Positions 1-9,175 of a DNA stretch of 64,000 nt are shown piece by piece. A program made the translations under genes and the position numbers. This stretch comes from Novosphingobium jiangmenense (GTDB lineage: Bacteria; Pseudomonadota; Alphaproteobacteria; Sphingomonadales; Sphingomonadaceae). Where the stretch lies: NCBI RefSeq assembly GCF_015694345.1, contig NZ_JADQDC010000001.1, positions 186,001 through 250,000 on the forward strand, written 5' to 3'. Numbering within the stretch: the stretch's first letter is position 1; each line of letters starts with the position of its first letter. The notes below the pieces were generated by a model. The model had not been told where the DNA came from, searched no databases, and was given only the letters and a program-made list of their open reading frames with translations.

Positions 1-645
1 GTGCTGCTGGCGACGGGGGTGGTGAACAACCGCCCGCCGATGGCCCCGGAAGTCCATCACGAAGCGCTGCGGCGCGGGCTGCTGCGCTATTGCCCGGTCT
101 GCGACGGCTACGAGGCGAGCGACCAGCGCATCGCGGTGATCGGCACGGGCGAGCATGGCCATAACGAAGCGCTGTTCCTGCGCGGATTTTCGGCCGAAGT
201 GACGCTGATCGCGCCCGAGGGCCAGCATGGCATCGCGGACGGGCATCGCGAGGCCCTGACGCAGGCGGGTGTGGCATTGGTGGACGGGCCGTGCCAGCCT
301 TTGCGTATTGCGGGCGACACGATCGTGGTGCCGACGCCAGCGGACGAGCTGGCTTTCGATACGGTCTATCCGGCGCTGGGATCGATCATTCGCTCCGACC
401 TTGCGCTGAGCTTGGGAGTGAAGGCGAATGACGAGGGCTGCATCGAGATCGATCCGCACCAACGCACCAGCGTGGCTGGACTCTACGCTGCTGGCGACGT
501 GACGCGGGGCCTTGACCAGATCAGCCACGCCATGGGGCAGGCCGGGGTTGCCGCTACCGCGATCCGCAACGATCTTGCGAAAAGTCAGCCCATCCTGCGC
601 GAGCGATCGCTTCAGGGCGCCCAGGCGACGATGCGACCCGGCTGA
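1..645 (+). CDS. Thioredoxin reductase-like FAD/NAD(P) oxidoreductase, 3' part
   Basis: This is the C-terminal part (214 residues visible) of a pyridine nucleotide-disulfide oxidoreductase of the thioredoxin reductase type. A CPVC pair at visible residues 31-34 sits where the redox-active CxxC lies in thioredoxin reductases. It is followed by a nucleotide-binding GTGEHG turn (48-53) and by the C-terminal FAD motif LYAAGDVTRG. The GTG at base 1 is probably an internal valine in the usual LLATG strand, so the gene is cut by the window edge and its FAD-binding N-terminus is missing. It ends convergently with the serine protease gene, overlapping it by 34 bases. Fold and cofactor use are clear. 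Whether it reduces thioredoxin or another partner is not. Confidence 0.85.
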   Translation: MLLATGVVNNRPPMAPEVHHEALRRGLLRYCPVCDGYEASDQRIAVIGTGEHGHNEALFLRGFSAEVTLIAPEGQHGIADGHREALTQAGVALVDGPCQPLRIAGDTIVVPTPADELAFDTVYPALGSIIRSDLALSLGVKANDEGCIEIDPHQRTSVAGLYAAGDVTRGLDQISHAMGQAGVAATAIRNDLAKSQPILRERSLQGAQATMRPG

Positions 646-2066
646 ACCTGTCGTATCGCGCCATCGATCCAGGCGCGGTAGAAACGCACGTCGGTGTAGA
701 CGCCCGGCGTATCCATCAGGCCGCACCCCGGCCCTGCCGAGACCAGACCGACCAGCACGGCCTTGCGTCCCGTACCCTTGACCAAAGGCCCGCCGCTGTC
801 GCCCTGGCAGGTATCGACGCCGTTGTCCGAGCCCACGCAGAGCTGGCCGGGGCCGACGCTCATCTTCTGTGCCAGAAAGTTGCGGTTCTCGTTGCAGGCC
901 TGCGGGAGGCGGACCTTGAGTGTACCGATCCGCAGGCTGCGGGCGAGCGATTGCGGCTCCTTGTCGTTGGCAAGGCGACTGCCGCCGACCGCGCGGCGGC
1001 CGAGCCAGCCCCAGCCGGTGACGGTCAGCGCCTGGCCCATGGCGAGGCGGCCGGGGGCGGCGCGGGGGATCGGTTGCGGCTGGAACTGGGGTAGGTCAAC
1101 CCGGTAGGGCTGTTCGCCCAACTGGATCAGCGCGATGTCGTTGCGGATGCTGCCGCGCTGGTAATCGCGGTGATAGACGACGCCGGCGATCCGCCAGAAC
1201 TCGCCGTCGCGCTCGATGCGGTTGGAGCCGAGACGGATGGTGCGGCCGGTGAAGAACTTCTCCTCCGGGCTGGGCGCAGGCCACACGCAATGCGCGGCGG
1301 TGAGCACGATGCGGGGGGCGATCAGGGCGGCGCCGCACAAGTGATCGCGCTGCCAATCCTCGCGCAGGCGCTGATATTGTTCGATTTCCTCGCGCAGCGA
1401 GGCGGGACTGCGTGCACCAGCCGCGCTCCAGCCACTGCGCGTCAACTGCGCCTGCCATGGCGCGACGCCGACCGGGGCAAGCGTCATGCGCGGGCCGCGC
1501 ACGATCTTGCGGTTCCATGCCGTGTGGAAGGCAAGGACATCGTTTGGACAGGTCGCTGCGGCCTTGGCGGTCTGGTTGGCGGGGATGGGGTCCTGGCCGA
1601 TGAGGGGACCGCCTTCGATGCAGGGCAGTTCCTCAAGCAGGTCGGCACGAATGGCCTCCGGCCCGATCAGCGGCGCGTATTCCGCCAGAATTCGCCAGCG
1701 GCCAGTTTCGACGAGGCTGATCCGCCTGGCGAGCCGAGCTGCCTTGCCGGGATCGCTTTCCGCGAAGATCCGCAGCACGGCGATGGCCGTTTCGGGAGGC
1801 AGGGTCAGCACATAACCGGCCAGTGCGCCGCGATAGCCGGAGCTCTGGGTGCCGACAAAGGCGAGGTAGGCCTCGCGCTCGACGGGGGACAGCCGGTCAA
1901 GCAGCGCGGCGAAAGGGCCGCGTTCGGCATCGCGCAGTTCGGCATTGAGTGGGGAGAGCGCATCGTCCTGCGCGTGGGCAGGCGTGACGAGGAAGGCGGC
2001 GAGCATGAGGGCGAGCATCAGCCAGCGCGAAACGATTACGCGACGTGCGGATGAAATGCCGGTCAT
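612..2066 (-). CDS. Secreted trypsin-like serine protease (S1 family)
   Basis: The 484-residue product starts with a hydrophobic signal peptide ending near residue 32 (PAHAQ), so it should be exported. Residues 33-190 form an alpha-helical pro-region with no recognised domain. The trypsin fold follows. The catalytic triad is visible as H259 in LTAAHC, D310 in NDIALI and S424 in GDSGGP, with cysteine pairs around them. The protein is longer than a plain trypsin because of the N-terminal extension, which could be a propeptide or a substrate-binding part. A 25-base gap separates the start from the end of the lipoprotein gene on the same strand. Its substrate is unknown. Confidence 0.9.
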   Translation of the reverse strand: MTGISSARRVIVSRWLMLALMLAAFLVTPAHAQDDALSPLNAELRDAERGPFAALLDRLSPVEREAYLAFVGTQSSGYRGALAGYVLTLPPETAIAVLRIFAESDPGKAARLARRISLVETGRWRILAEYAPLIGPEAIRADLLEELPCIEGGPLIGQDPIPANQTAKAAATCPNDVLAFHTAWNRKIVRGPRMTLAPVGVAPWQAQLTRSGWSAAGARSPASLREEIEQYQRLREDWQRDHLCGAALIAPRIVLTAAHCVWPAPSPEEKFFTGRTIRLGSNRIERDGEFWRIAGVVYHRDYQRGSIRNDIALIQLGEQPYRVDLPQFQPQPIPRAAPGRLAMGQALTVTGWGWLGRRAVGGSRLANDKEPQSLARSLRIGTLKVRLPQACNENRNFLAQKMSVGPGQLCVGSDNGVDTCQGDSGGPLVKGTGRKAVLVGLVSAGPGCGLMDTPGVYTDVRFYRAWIDGAIRQVQPGRIVAWAP

Positions 2067-2091
2067 GGCGCTGCCTTCCTCGTAAGGATGG

Positions 2092-2316
2092 TTACTTGGT
2101 GGTGTCGTTCTCCGAACGCGTGGTGTCGTTGCCAGCGCGCGTGGGTGCCGCGCTCGGTGCGGCAGCGGGATCGCTGGCCGATGCGGAAACGGTGTCCTCC
2201 ATCATCGGCGCCTCGGTCGCCTCGGCGGTCGGGGTGGCTTCGGGCGCGGGCTTGGCGCAGCCACCGACCAGCGCGGCAAGCGCGGCGGTTGCGATCAGGA
2301 TCGTGGTCTTCTTCAT
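2092..2316 (-). CDS. Small lipoprotein
   Basis: A 74-residue protein with a lipoprotein signal: MKKTTILIATAALAALVGGC, with the lipobox cysteine at residue 20. The rest is low-complexity, rich in Ala, Pro, Thr, Glu and Asp, and ends in polar NDTTRSENDTTK, with no recognisable domain. The start is supported by a strong AAGGAGGG ribosome-binding site just upstream on the minus strand. The same frame stays open much further upstream, but that is a shadow of the TIR gene. The gene lies between the TIR-TPR gene and the protease gene, all on the minus strand. Function is unknown; it probably sits in an envelope membrane. Confidence 0.75.
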   Translation of the reverse strand: MKKTTILIATAALAALVGGCAKPAPEATPTAEATEAPMMEDTVSASASDPAAAPSAAPTRAGNDTTRSENDTTK

Positions 2317-2351
2317 GGCAGTTCCCTCCTTGGTTGAACTTGAGATCGGCA

Positions 2352-4289
2352 TCAGCCGGTTGAAAAGCCGACGCTGGACAGCACCGCGGCAAAGCGCGGC
2401 TCCTTGCGCAGCGGATTGAGCATGGGATCGTTGCGCGCCAGCATCAGGCCGGAATCGCGCAAGGCCAAGGCCTTTTCCATGGCATCGAGCGCCGGTGCCA
2501 CGCGGCCCCACTGCGCGAGGATCTGCGCCTGCTGGTACAGGGCATTGTCGCCATACTCGCGCAGCAGTTCGGCCATGCGTGCATCGCCGGCGGCCTGACC
2601 CGAAACTGCGCGCTCGGCAATGGCGAGCCCGCGCAGGCGCGAGAGCTTGGCGGTTTCGAGCCGGAATTCGGCAAGGGCGGTGGCATTGTCGCCCTTCAGC
2701 AGGGCGATGTCGCCGAGCAGGCGGTGGGCATTGCCGGCCTTGGGGTTGAGCGAGAGCGTGTAGTGCGCAAGATCGGTGGCCTTGGCATAATTGCCGGCGG
2801 CGAATTCCATGATTGCGGCGCCGCGGAACACGCTGGGATTGACCGGGTCGAGCCGCTTGGAGCGCTCGGTCATGCGCCGCGCCGCTTCGAAGTCGCCCAT
2901 GTTGGCGGCGAACTCGGCGGCGGCAGAGAGAATGCCGGCAAGACCGAAGCCCAGCTCCGCCGCGCGCTGGAACGGCTCGCGCGCATTGGCCATCTGCAGC
3001 TGCGCTGCCAGAACGAAGCCGAGCGCGGCGTGACCTTCGGGCATGGCCGGGGCAAGCTCGGTCGCGCGGCGGGCGGCGGCGATCGAGGCATTGCGGAAAT
3101 CGGCGAGCGCGGGCCCCGACAGGTAGCTGTTGGCAATCACGATCAGCGTGCGCGCCTGTGCCGCCATGGCGAGGCCATAGGCCGGATCGAGCGCCAGCGC
3201 CCGCTCGAACGCGGCAAGGGCTGCCCGGTCGCTCTCCTCGCCCGAGGCCGACTGGTATAGCGACTGGCCCTTGAGGTAGCTGGAGAAGGCTTCGGCGTTG
3301 CGGGTGCCGCCGGGGCGCTCGGAATGCCAGTCCTCGTCGCGGCTGATCGCCGAAACCAGCGCGTCGGCCACGGTGGTGGCAATATCGCGCTGAACGCCGA
3401 GCAGGTCGGCCTGGGTGCGGTCGAACACCTGCGACCACTTCTCGAAGCCGGTCTTGCCGTCGACCAGCTGGGCGGTGACGCGAATCTGCTCGCCCGCGCG
3501 GCGGAAACTGCCCTGCAGGATCGAGGCGACATTGAGGCGGCTGGCGATTTCGACCGGATTTGCGCCCGGCGCGCTGCCGACGCTGCTAGAGGACGCCTGC
3601 GCCGAAACTTCGAGCTGGGGATTGAGGCCGAGCGTGGAGCGCAATTCCTCGGACAGACCTTCGGCAAAGACATCCTGTTCGGGATCGCCGCTGAGATTGC
3701 GGAACGGCAGGACTGCCACGCTGTTGGCGCCGGCGCCGCCGCCGATCAGCCCGCCGGCCCATGCGGCGAGACCTCCGCCGACAACCACGGCTGCCCCTGC
3801 ACCCAGCGCGGTTCGGCGGCTGATCCCGGCCTTGCGCCGCGAAGGCCGGGCCACGGGCGTGCCGGCCTGCCCGGTGATCGCCGAAAGCGCGCGGAGCAGC
3901 GACTGGAAGCCGGGGGCATCGACCTTGCCCTTCCAGCGTGACAGGTCGATCAGCTGCAACTGGCGGAAGCCGAGCGGGGGTTCGGTGCCGTCGATCGTCA
4001 ACGGGACCAGGCGCTTGCGATCGCGCCCGACGGTGGCCTCATCGCGCACCCAGTCCGATGCGATGGCCGATTGCGACCACAGGACGATGACGGCAGAGGC
4101 TTCTTCGAGGGCCTTGGCGATGGTGGGCAGATAGCTTTGCCCGCCTTCCAGCAGGCCGTCCCACCACACGCGATAGCCCTGGGCTTCGAGCGCCTCGATC
4201 AGCGCGCTCGCCGTGGTCTGGTCATTGCGGGCGTAGCTGACGAAGACCGTTGCAGTCTCTTCAACCCGATCGCCCACCCATGCCCCCAC
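2352..4289 (-). CDS. TIR domain-TolB-like-TPR membrane protein
   Basis: The 645-residue product has three parts. A TIR domain (about 12-137) begins with ATVFVSYARND and keeps the SDWVRDE segment, whose glutamate (about E84) is where TIR NAD hydrolases have their catalytic acid. A Gly/Ala-rich single membrane segment (about 162-186) follows. Then comes a TolB-like N-terminal region (about 188-310, VAVLPFRNLS) of the kind found in adenylate cyclase-associated proteins, and tetratricopeptide repeats to the end. This layout suggests a membrane-anchored scaffold or signalling protein. The predicted start is GTG without a clear ribosome-binding site, so a nearby downstream start is possible. Enzyme activity of the TIR part is not shown. 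Confidence 0.8.
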   Translation of the reverse strand: MGAWVGDRVEETATVFVSYARNDQTTASALIEALEAQGYRVWWDGLLEGGQSYLPTIAKALEEASAVIVLWSQSAIASDWVRDEATVGRDRKRLVPLTIDGTEPPLGFRQLQLIDLSRWKGKVDAPGFQSLLRALSAITGQAGTPVARPSRRKAGISRRTALGAGAAVVVGGGLAAWAGGLIGGGAGANSVAVLPFRNLSGDPEQDVFAEGLSEELRSTLGLNPQLEVSAQASSSSVGSAPGANPVEIASRLNVASILQGSFRRAGEQIRVTAQLVDGKTGFEKWSQVFDRTQADLLGVQRDIATTVADALVSAISRDEDWHSERPGGTRNAEAFSSYLKGQSLYQSASGEESDRAALAAFERALALDPAYGLAMAAQARTLIVIANSYLSGPALADFRNASIAAARRATELAPAMPEGHAALGFVLAAQLQMANAREPFQRAAELGFGLAGILSAAAEFAANMGDFEAARRMTERSKRLDPVNPSVFRGAAIMEFAAGNYAKATDLAHYTLSLNPKAGNAHRLLGDIALLKGDNATALAEFRLETAKLSRLRGLAIAERAVSGQAAGDARMAELLREYGDNALYQQAQILAQWGRVAPALDAMEKALALRDSGLMLARNDPMLNPLRKEPRFAAVLSSVGFSTG

Positions 4290-4378
4290 GGCGTTGCCAG
4301 CGCTGCCTGTGATAAGGCAACGAACGTGCCGATGTTATACGTATTTGTCCGACAGGGAAGAGGGGATCGTGCCTAAGG

Positions 4379-4726
4379 TCAGAGCGCGGAGGCGTGCCGC
4401 TCGACTTGGTAGGTGCGCATCCGGGCGCGGTCGAACAGGCGCTCCTCGTCCTCGATGATCTCGGCCATGGTGGCAGGATCGGCCATGGCGGCAAAGCATG
4501 CGTCGCAGGTCTGCTGATCGGGGAAGTCGATTTCCAGCACGACGTCGAAATCGTGAGGCTGGTCGGTCCCGTCCATGGGGTGGAGGTGGTTGCGCTGGTA
4601 GCGGGTGGCCCAGCCGGACAGGACCTTCTCGCCGATCAGGCGGTGGCGGCTTTCGTAATAGGCGATGAAATCGGCCTTGCTCATGCCTTCGCGGCGCTTG
4701 AGCAGGGTGAGGACCGTGACGGTCAT
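4379..4726 (-). CDS. EthD-family protein
   Basis: A 115-residue single-domain protein of the EthD family (dimeric ferredoxin-like alpha/beta barrel). The visible pattern is MTVTVLTLLKRREGMS, a YYESRHR segment, and FDVVLEIDFPD followed by a helix. EthD-type proteins occur in degradation operons, where some are small lyases, decarboxylases or oxygenase accessories; the exact reaction here is unknown. The ATG overlaps the stop of the upstream TIM-barrel gene by four bases (ATGA), so the two are almost certainly translated together, in one operon with the Rieske oxygenase gene further upstream. Confidence 0.8.
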   Translation of the reverse strand: MTVTVLTLLKRREGMSKADFIAYYESRHRLIGEKVLSGWATRYQRNHLHPMDGTDQPHDFDVVLEIDFPDQQTCDACFAAMADPATMAEIIEDEERLFDRARMRTYQVERHASAL

Positions 4727-5514
4727 GCGTAGGCATCCAGCCAGCGCCGCGTGGCTTGCGCGACGGCGGCAGCGCGCAGGGCGGGGTGCGGGAAGGCATT
4801 GCGCAAGGCTTCGGAGCGCAGTTCGATGGCGAGCGGGATGCCGGGGGGCAGCGCTTCATGCAGCGCGGCGAGGGGGAGCGCGCCTTCGCCGCACTGTTCG
4901 CGCAAGTCTATCGCATCGCGGATCACCGCGGCGAAGTCTGCCGGGTCGGGGCGTTCGGCCGGGGCATCGCAGAACTGGGCGTAGGGGAGCAGGGCGGGGT
5001 CGACCTTGGCGATGTCCGCGATCGACGTGCCCGAGCGGTCGACGTGGATCGGGTCGATCAGCAGGGCCTTGAGCGGGTGGTCGATCCTGTCCAGCACGGC
5101 CAGCGCGGCGGTGAGGTCCTTCACCTCGGTGAAGATGCCGAATTCGAGCGCGACGCGAAGCCCTGAGCCTTCGGCGTGGCGGCACAGGTCGTGCAGCTGG
5201 GCAGCGGTGCGGGCGTGGTCAGGATCGGACGAGACACACAGGACATTGGCGGCGCCAAGCTCGGCACCGACGTCGATCACCTTGCGGTGGTCATCGAGCG
5301 GGACGCCCGGCTTGAGCCAGATCACCTCGACATCGAGCAGCGGCAGGCCGGTGGCGGCGAGCGCGGCGCGGGCATCGCGGGTGTGCGCCGGGGTCCATTC
5401 CAGCGGATCGACCCACAGGCCGACCATGTCGAAGCCGCCTGCGCGGGCGGCCTCGATGGTGTCGACAGGACCGAATTCGGGCACGACGCCCGAAGCGAGG
5501 CTGATCGGGTTCAC
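4723..5514 (-). CDS. Sugar phosphate isomerase/epimerase-like TIM barrel protein
   Basis: A 263-residue protein of the AP endonuclease 2/xylose isomerase-like TIM-barrel family. Conserved acidic and histidine metal-ligand positions are visible in ALEFG, LIDPIHVDRSG, FCDAP and AIELRS. The chosen start is GTG at 5514, just after the stop of the Rieske gene (13-base gap). An ATG 120 bases upstream in frame lies wholly inside the Rieske gene and encodes an unrelated Ser/Thr/Arg-rich leader, so it was rejected. In catabolic clusters such proteins can act as isomerases, epimerases or dehydratases, including 3-dehydroshikimate dehydratase-like enzymes. The substrate here is unknown. Confidence 0.75.
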   Translation of the reverse strand: MNPISLASGVVPEFGPVDTIEAARAGGFDMVGLWVDPLEWTPAHTRDARAALAATGLPLLDVEVIWLKPGVPLDDHRKVIDVGAELGAANVLCVSSDPDHARTAAQLHDLCRHAEGSGLRVALEFGIFTEVKDLTAALAVLDRIDHPLKALLIDPIHVDRSGTSIADIAKVDPALLPYAQFCDAPAERPDPADFAAVIRDAIDLREQCGEGALPLAALHEALPPGIPLAIELRSEALRNAFPHPALRAAAVAQATRRWLDAYA

Positions 5515-5527
5515 CGGCAGCCGCCGA

Positions 5528-6706
5528 TCACATCTGCGGTTCGGGGAGGTCCGGATCGTCCTGCAGATACCAGTCCAGCCATTCGTGGAAGTACTGGTTG
5601 CCGCGCTCGTTGCGACCGAAGACCAACTCGTCATGCGCGCCGGTTTCGAGGCCCTTCTGGATCTCGAGGCCGATCAGGTAGTCCTCGGTATAGGTCACGT
5701 CGCGGAAGAAGTTCATCGCCGCTTCGACGTTGGCCCGGTCTTCCTCGTCGCGGATGGGTTCGCGGCGCAGGTAGTTGAGCACGGTGCGGTTCTCGCCCGG
5801 CGTCGGCCCGGGGAAAAGCTGGGCGACCTGGGTGATCTCGGGAGCGATGAAGGCCGAGACGTTGGGGAACATGATCCGCACGAAGTCGAACCCGTTGTTC
5901 TCCTGCGTGCCCCACTGGTCGCGCGGAATGTCCTTCAGCGCCTCGGCGATCTTGTGGTGCGGGAAGCCGATGCGCTGGTGCGGGCCGAAGCCTTCGTAGT
6001 GCATGCAGTTCGAAGGGGTGCGCGGGAAGATCGTCTCGGGATGGAGCGAGGCGAAGTGGTAGCCTTCGAGATAGCCGTCATAGGCGATTTTCCAGTTGGC
6101 GCCCTCGATCACGCGGCTGCCCATGTAGGTCCACTTGTCGAAGTCCAGCGCTTCGAAATCGTCGAGGAAGCCGCGGTAGAAGGCATCGACGTCGATCGGG
6201 GCGTTGGGCGTCAGGACGACGAAGATCATCCCCGCCTTCTCCTGGCACGGCAGTTCGCGCAGGCCCATTTCCGACTTGTGGACCTCGCCGAACTTGGAGG
6301 CTTCGGAAATCCCGATCAGCTTGCCGTCCTGGCCGAAGGTCCAGCCGTGGTACTTGCAGGTGAAGCGCGGGCAGTTGCCGTGGCCTTCATTGGCGACCGG
6401 CGCGCCGCGATGCGAGCAGACGTTGAGGAAGGCCCGGACCTTGCCGGCCTTGTCGCGGTTGATCAGCACCGGCATGCCGACGGCGTCCATCGCCTTGTAA
6501 TCGCCGGGATTGGGCAGTTCGGCGGTGAAGGCGAGCATCAGCGGCACGCGCTTGAACACCAGCTCCATCTCCGCCTTCCACTGGTCGGGATCGGTATAGC
6601 TGCGGACCGAGACGCGCTTGGTCTTGTCGGTCAGGAAGGTCTGCTTGTTCGCGACATAGTCGTGCATGATTTCAGCGACTTGTCCGATACGCTCGATACG
6701 GTCCAT
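5528..6706 (-). CDS. Rieske non-heme iron oxygenase, alpha subunit type
   Basis: The 392-residue protein has a Rieske [2Fe-2S] site C97-S-H99 and C117-K-Y-H120, then a catalytic domain with the mononuclear iron pattern around D210 and H217/H222 (GYHFASLH). It should hydroxylate or demethylate an aromatic or alicyclic substrate using electrons from a separate ferredoxin/reductase. No small beta subunit lies beside it, so it may be an alpha-only (homotrimer) type. It is clearly paralogous to the protein at 17656-18840, sharing the MLA(F/L)T.ELP..(D/N)YKAM stretch and the whole catalytic core. It heads an operon with the TIM-barrel and EthD genes and is divergent from the acyl-CoA ligase gene across 149 bases. 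Confidence 0.9.
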   Translation of the reverse strand: MDRIERIGQVAEIMHDYVANKQTFLTDKTKRVSVRSYTDPDQWKAEMELVFKRVPLMLAFTAELPNPGDYKAMDAVGMPVLINRDKAGKVRAFLNVCSHRGAPVANEGHGNCPRFTCKYHGWTFGQDGKLIGISEASKFGEVHKSEMGLRELPCQEKAGMIFVVLTPNAPIDVDAFYRGFLDDFEALDFDKWTYMGSRVIEGANWKIAYDGYLEGYHFASLHPETIFPRTPSNCMHYEGFGPHQRIGFPHHKIAEALKDIPRDQWGTQENNGFDFVRIMFPNVSAFIAPEITQVAQLFPGPTPGENRTVLNYLRREPIRDEEDRANVEAAMNFFRDVTYTEDYLIGLEIQKGLETGAHDELVFGRNERGNQYFHEWLDWYLQDDPDLPEPQM

Positions 6707-6855
6707 GGGATCTGGTGCCTCTCCGTGGCCTTATGGCCGAATGTTGCCGGTGACCATGCCGTGCCCAAGTTGCAGGGGAAAGCTGTGACAGGGGCTAGGT
6801 TACTGCTCTTTTCGCCAATTGATGCAGGCGCGCGCGCCTTGGAACAAGCGGACCC

Positions 6856-8481
6856 ATGAACGAGAACACTGCAAAACCATGGGACTGGCTGCCGTTTCCT
6901 GCTCCGCATCAGCGCGAATTCGCGCAAGGCGGGGTCTGGCAGCGCAAGACGTTGGCCGACCTCGCGCGCGAACGGGCCGCGACGACGCCCGATTTCGTGT
7001 GCTTCATCGATGGCGAGGGGCAATACACTTTCGCGCAAGTGCTGGCCGAGGCCCAAGCGCTGTCCGCCGCGCTCCACGTGCGTGGCCTGCGCAGCGGTGA
7101 CGTGATCGCCTTCCAGGTGCCCAACTGGCGCGAGGCGGCAGTGATCAACCTGGCGGCGGCGCTTTCGGGCTTCGTGATCAACCCGATCGTGCCGATCTAC
7201 CGCGATGCCGAAGTGACGATGATGTTGGGCGATTGCCGTGCCCGCGCGATCTTCGTGCCGGACGTTTGGCGCAAAGTGGAATATGCCGCCATGGCGCGGC
7301 GCTGCCAGCAGGCGCTGCCCGATCTGGAGCACGTGTTCACCGTGCGTGGCAGCGGCGCTGACGACTTTGCCGCGCTGGTCGAGACCGGGCGCGGGGTGGA
7401 ATTCGCCGCCCCGGACGTCGATCCGCTGGGCGTCAAGATGGTGCTCTATACTTCGGGCACCACCGGGCGGCCCAAGGGCGTGCTGCACAGCCATTGCACG
7501 CTGGCGCACATCGTGGCGGAAAGCGGGCGGCACTGGGGGTTGGCCGAAGGCGAGGCGACGCTGATGCCTTCGCCGGTGACGCACGTTTCGGGCTATGCCA
7601 ATGGTCTTGAAGCACCGTTCATCTGCGGCATCCGCTCGGTGCTGATGGAAGCGTGGAATGCCGCCGAGGCACTCGCGCTGATCGAGCAGCACAGCCTTGT
7701 CGGCACGGTGGCAGCAACGCCGTTCCTCGTCGAACTGGCAGCTGCCGCGCGGGCGGCGGGCACCGGACTGCCGAGCTTCCGCTTCTTCGCCTGCGGCGGC
7801 GCGGCGGTTCCCGCGGATTTGATCCCTGCCGCGAATGCGGCCTTTGATAACTGCAAGGCGTTCCGCGTGTTTGGTGCCTCCGAAGTGCCGCTGGTGACGT
7901 TTGGCTGGCCGCAGGACGAGCATCTGGCGGCCACGACCGACGGCGAGGTGGTCGATTACCAGGTCCGCATCGTCGATCACGAGGACAAGGATCTGCCGCG
8001 CGGCGCCGAGGGCGAAATTCTTGCGCGTGGCCCCGCCATGATGATGGGCTATGCCGACGCCGCGCAGACTGCCGAGGCGATCACCGCAGACGGCTTCTTC
8101 CGCACCGGCGACCTCGGCGTGCTGACCGCAGAGGGCGCGGTGACGATCACCGGGCGCAAGAAGGACCTGATCATCCGGGGCGGCGAGAACATCTCGGCGA
8201 AGGAGATCGAGGACGTGCTGCATTCACACGCAGCGGTGAAGGAAGCCGCCGTCGTCGCCATGCCGCACGAGAGGCTGGGCGAGGGCGTCTGTGCCTATGT
8301 GATCCTGTCGGGCGAGGCCGACGCGGCGGCGCTGGTCGCGCATGTCGGCGCATCGGGCATGGCCAAGCAGAAGATCCCCGAGCGCTTCGAGTTCGTCGAG
8401 GACTTCCCCCGCACCGCCAGCGGCAAGGTGCGCAAGGACCAGTTGCGGGCGATGATCAGGGAAGCGCTCGCAACCGGCTGA
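6856..8481 (+). CDS. AMP-forming acyl-CoA synthetase
   Basis: A 541-residue member of the ANL superfamily that would activate a carboxylic acid to its CoA thioester through an acyl-adenylate. Core motifs are complete: the phosphate loop YTSGTTGRPKG (about 198-208), the GYADAAQTAEA and GFFRTGDLG segments, the hinge ITGRKKDLIIRGGENIS, and the catalytic lysine in ASGKVRKDQ near the C-terminus. The overall pattern resembles cyclohexanecarboxylate-CoA or medium-chain ligases rather than benzoate-CoA ligase, but specificity cannot be fixed by eye. It starts a plus-strand run with the cupin, epimerase and VOC genes and is divergent from a Rieske oxygenase gene, so it may activate an acid made in the same pathway. 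Confidence 0.88.
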   Translation: MNENTAKPWDWLPFPAPHQREFAQGGVWQRKTLADLARERAATTPDFVCFIDGEGQYTFAQVLAEAQALSAALHVRGLRSGDVIAFQVPNWREAAVINLAAALSGFVINPIVPIYRDAEVTMMLGDCRARAIFVPDVWRKVEYAAMARRCQQALPDLEHVFTVRGSGADDFAALVETGRGVEFAAPDVDPLGVKMVLYTSGTTGRPKGVLHSHCTLAHIVAESGRHWGLAEGEATLMPSPVTHVSGYANGLEAPFICGIRSVLMEAWNAAEALALIEQHSLVGTVAATPFLVELAAAARAAGTGLPSFRFFACGGAAVPADLIPAANAAFDNCKAFRVFGASEVPLVTFGWPQDEHLAATTDGEVVDYQVRIVDHEDKDLPRGAEGEILARGPAMMMGYADAAQTAEAITADGFFRTGDLGVLTAEGAVTITGRKKDLIIRGGENISAKEIEDVLHSHAAVKEAAVVAMPHERLGEGVCAYVILSGEADAAALVAHVGASGMAKQKIPERFEFVEDFPRTASGKVRKDQLRAMIREALATG

Positions 8482-8605
8482 GTCTTCGCCCATCCCCAAG
8501 GAGTGCGGGCTGAATTATTGCAGTCTGACGATCTGTTGCGCATGGAAGCGGTGATGCGGATGGCCGCGCGCCGTTCGGCTTCCTCGAACAGAGAGTTTTA
8601 CAGGC

Positions 8606-9121
8606 ATGAGCGAAGTCCTGTCCGATTCCGGCCTCCCCCCGGTCCAGCGCGTGGTTACCGGCCACGACGCCGCAGGTCGCGCCGTGTTCAAGTCCGAGGA
8701 TGTGACGCCGACCAGGATGATCCCTTCGGGCGATGCCGCCTTCCTGCTGATCTGGACCACGCCCACGGTCCCGGCCGACAACAATGACGAGACCGACGGC
8801 CGCCATCGCGAGGCGGGCCTCACGCTAGAAGGAGGCTCGGTCATCCGCGTGGTCGACATGCTGCCGGGCAAGGAAAGCCCGATGCACCGCACTAACTCCA
8901 TCGACTATGGCATCGTGCTCGAAGGGGAGGTCGAACTGGAGCTGGACGATGGCGTGAAGCGCACCGTCCGCCAGGGCGGGATCATCGTGCAGCGCGGCAC
9001 CAACCACCTGTGGCGCAACACCACCGACAAGCCTTGCCGCATCGCCTTCGTCCTGATCGAGGCACCGGCCTATCTTCACAACGGCGCGCCGCTGCCGGAA
9101 GACCGGCCGGAACTCAAGTAG
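8606..9121 (+). CDS. Cupin domain protein
   Basis: A 171-residue single-cupin protein. The conserved beta-barrel region includes PMHRTNSIDYGIVLEGEVEL and the second motif RQGGIIVQRGTNHLWRN, giving His and Glu positions able to bind a metal. Related small cupins include dioxygenases, isomerases and ligand-binding proteins. It follows the CoA ligase by 125 bases and precedes the epimerase gene by 54, all on the plus strand, so a role in the same pathway is likely. The actual reaction is unknown. Confidence 0.8.
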   Translation: MSEVLSDSGLPPVQRVVTGHDAAGRAVFKSEDVTPTRMIPSGDAAFLLIWTTPTVPADNNDETDGRHREAGLTLEGGSVIRVVDMLPGKESPMHRTNSIDYGIVLEGEVELELDDGVKRTVRQGGIIVQRGTNHLWRNTTDKPCRIAFVLIEAPAYLHNGAPLPEDRPELK

Positions 9122-9175
9122 GCCGCGAATCGACGTGGGCCGGTCGACTGCAACTTCTGATCGAGGAACGAAATC

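Noticed and set aside
2092..3438. A 448-codon minus-strand frame ending in the small lipoprotein
   Set aside because: Most of it is an arginine-rich shadow of the TIR-TPR gene; only the last 74 codons have a ribosome-binding site, a signal peptide and a lipobox.
6631..8223. A 530-codon minus-strand frame opposite the acyl-CoA ligase
   Set aside because: It has no recognisable domain, is rich in Arg and His, and mirrors a complete ligase with all motifs.
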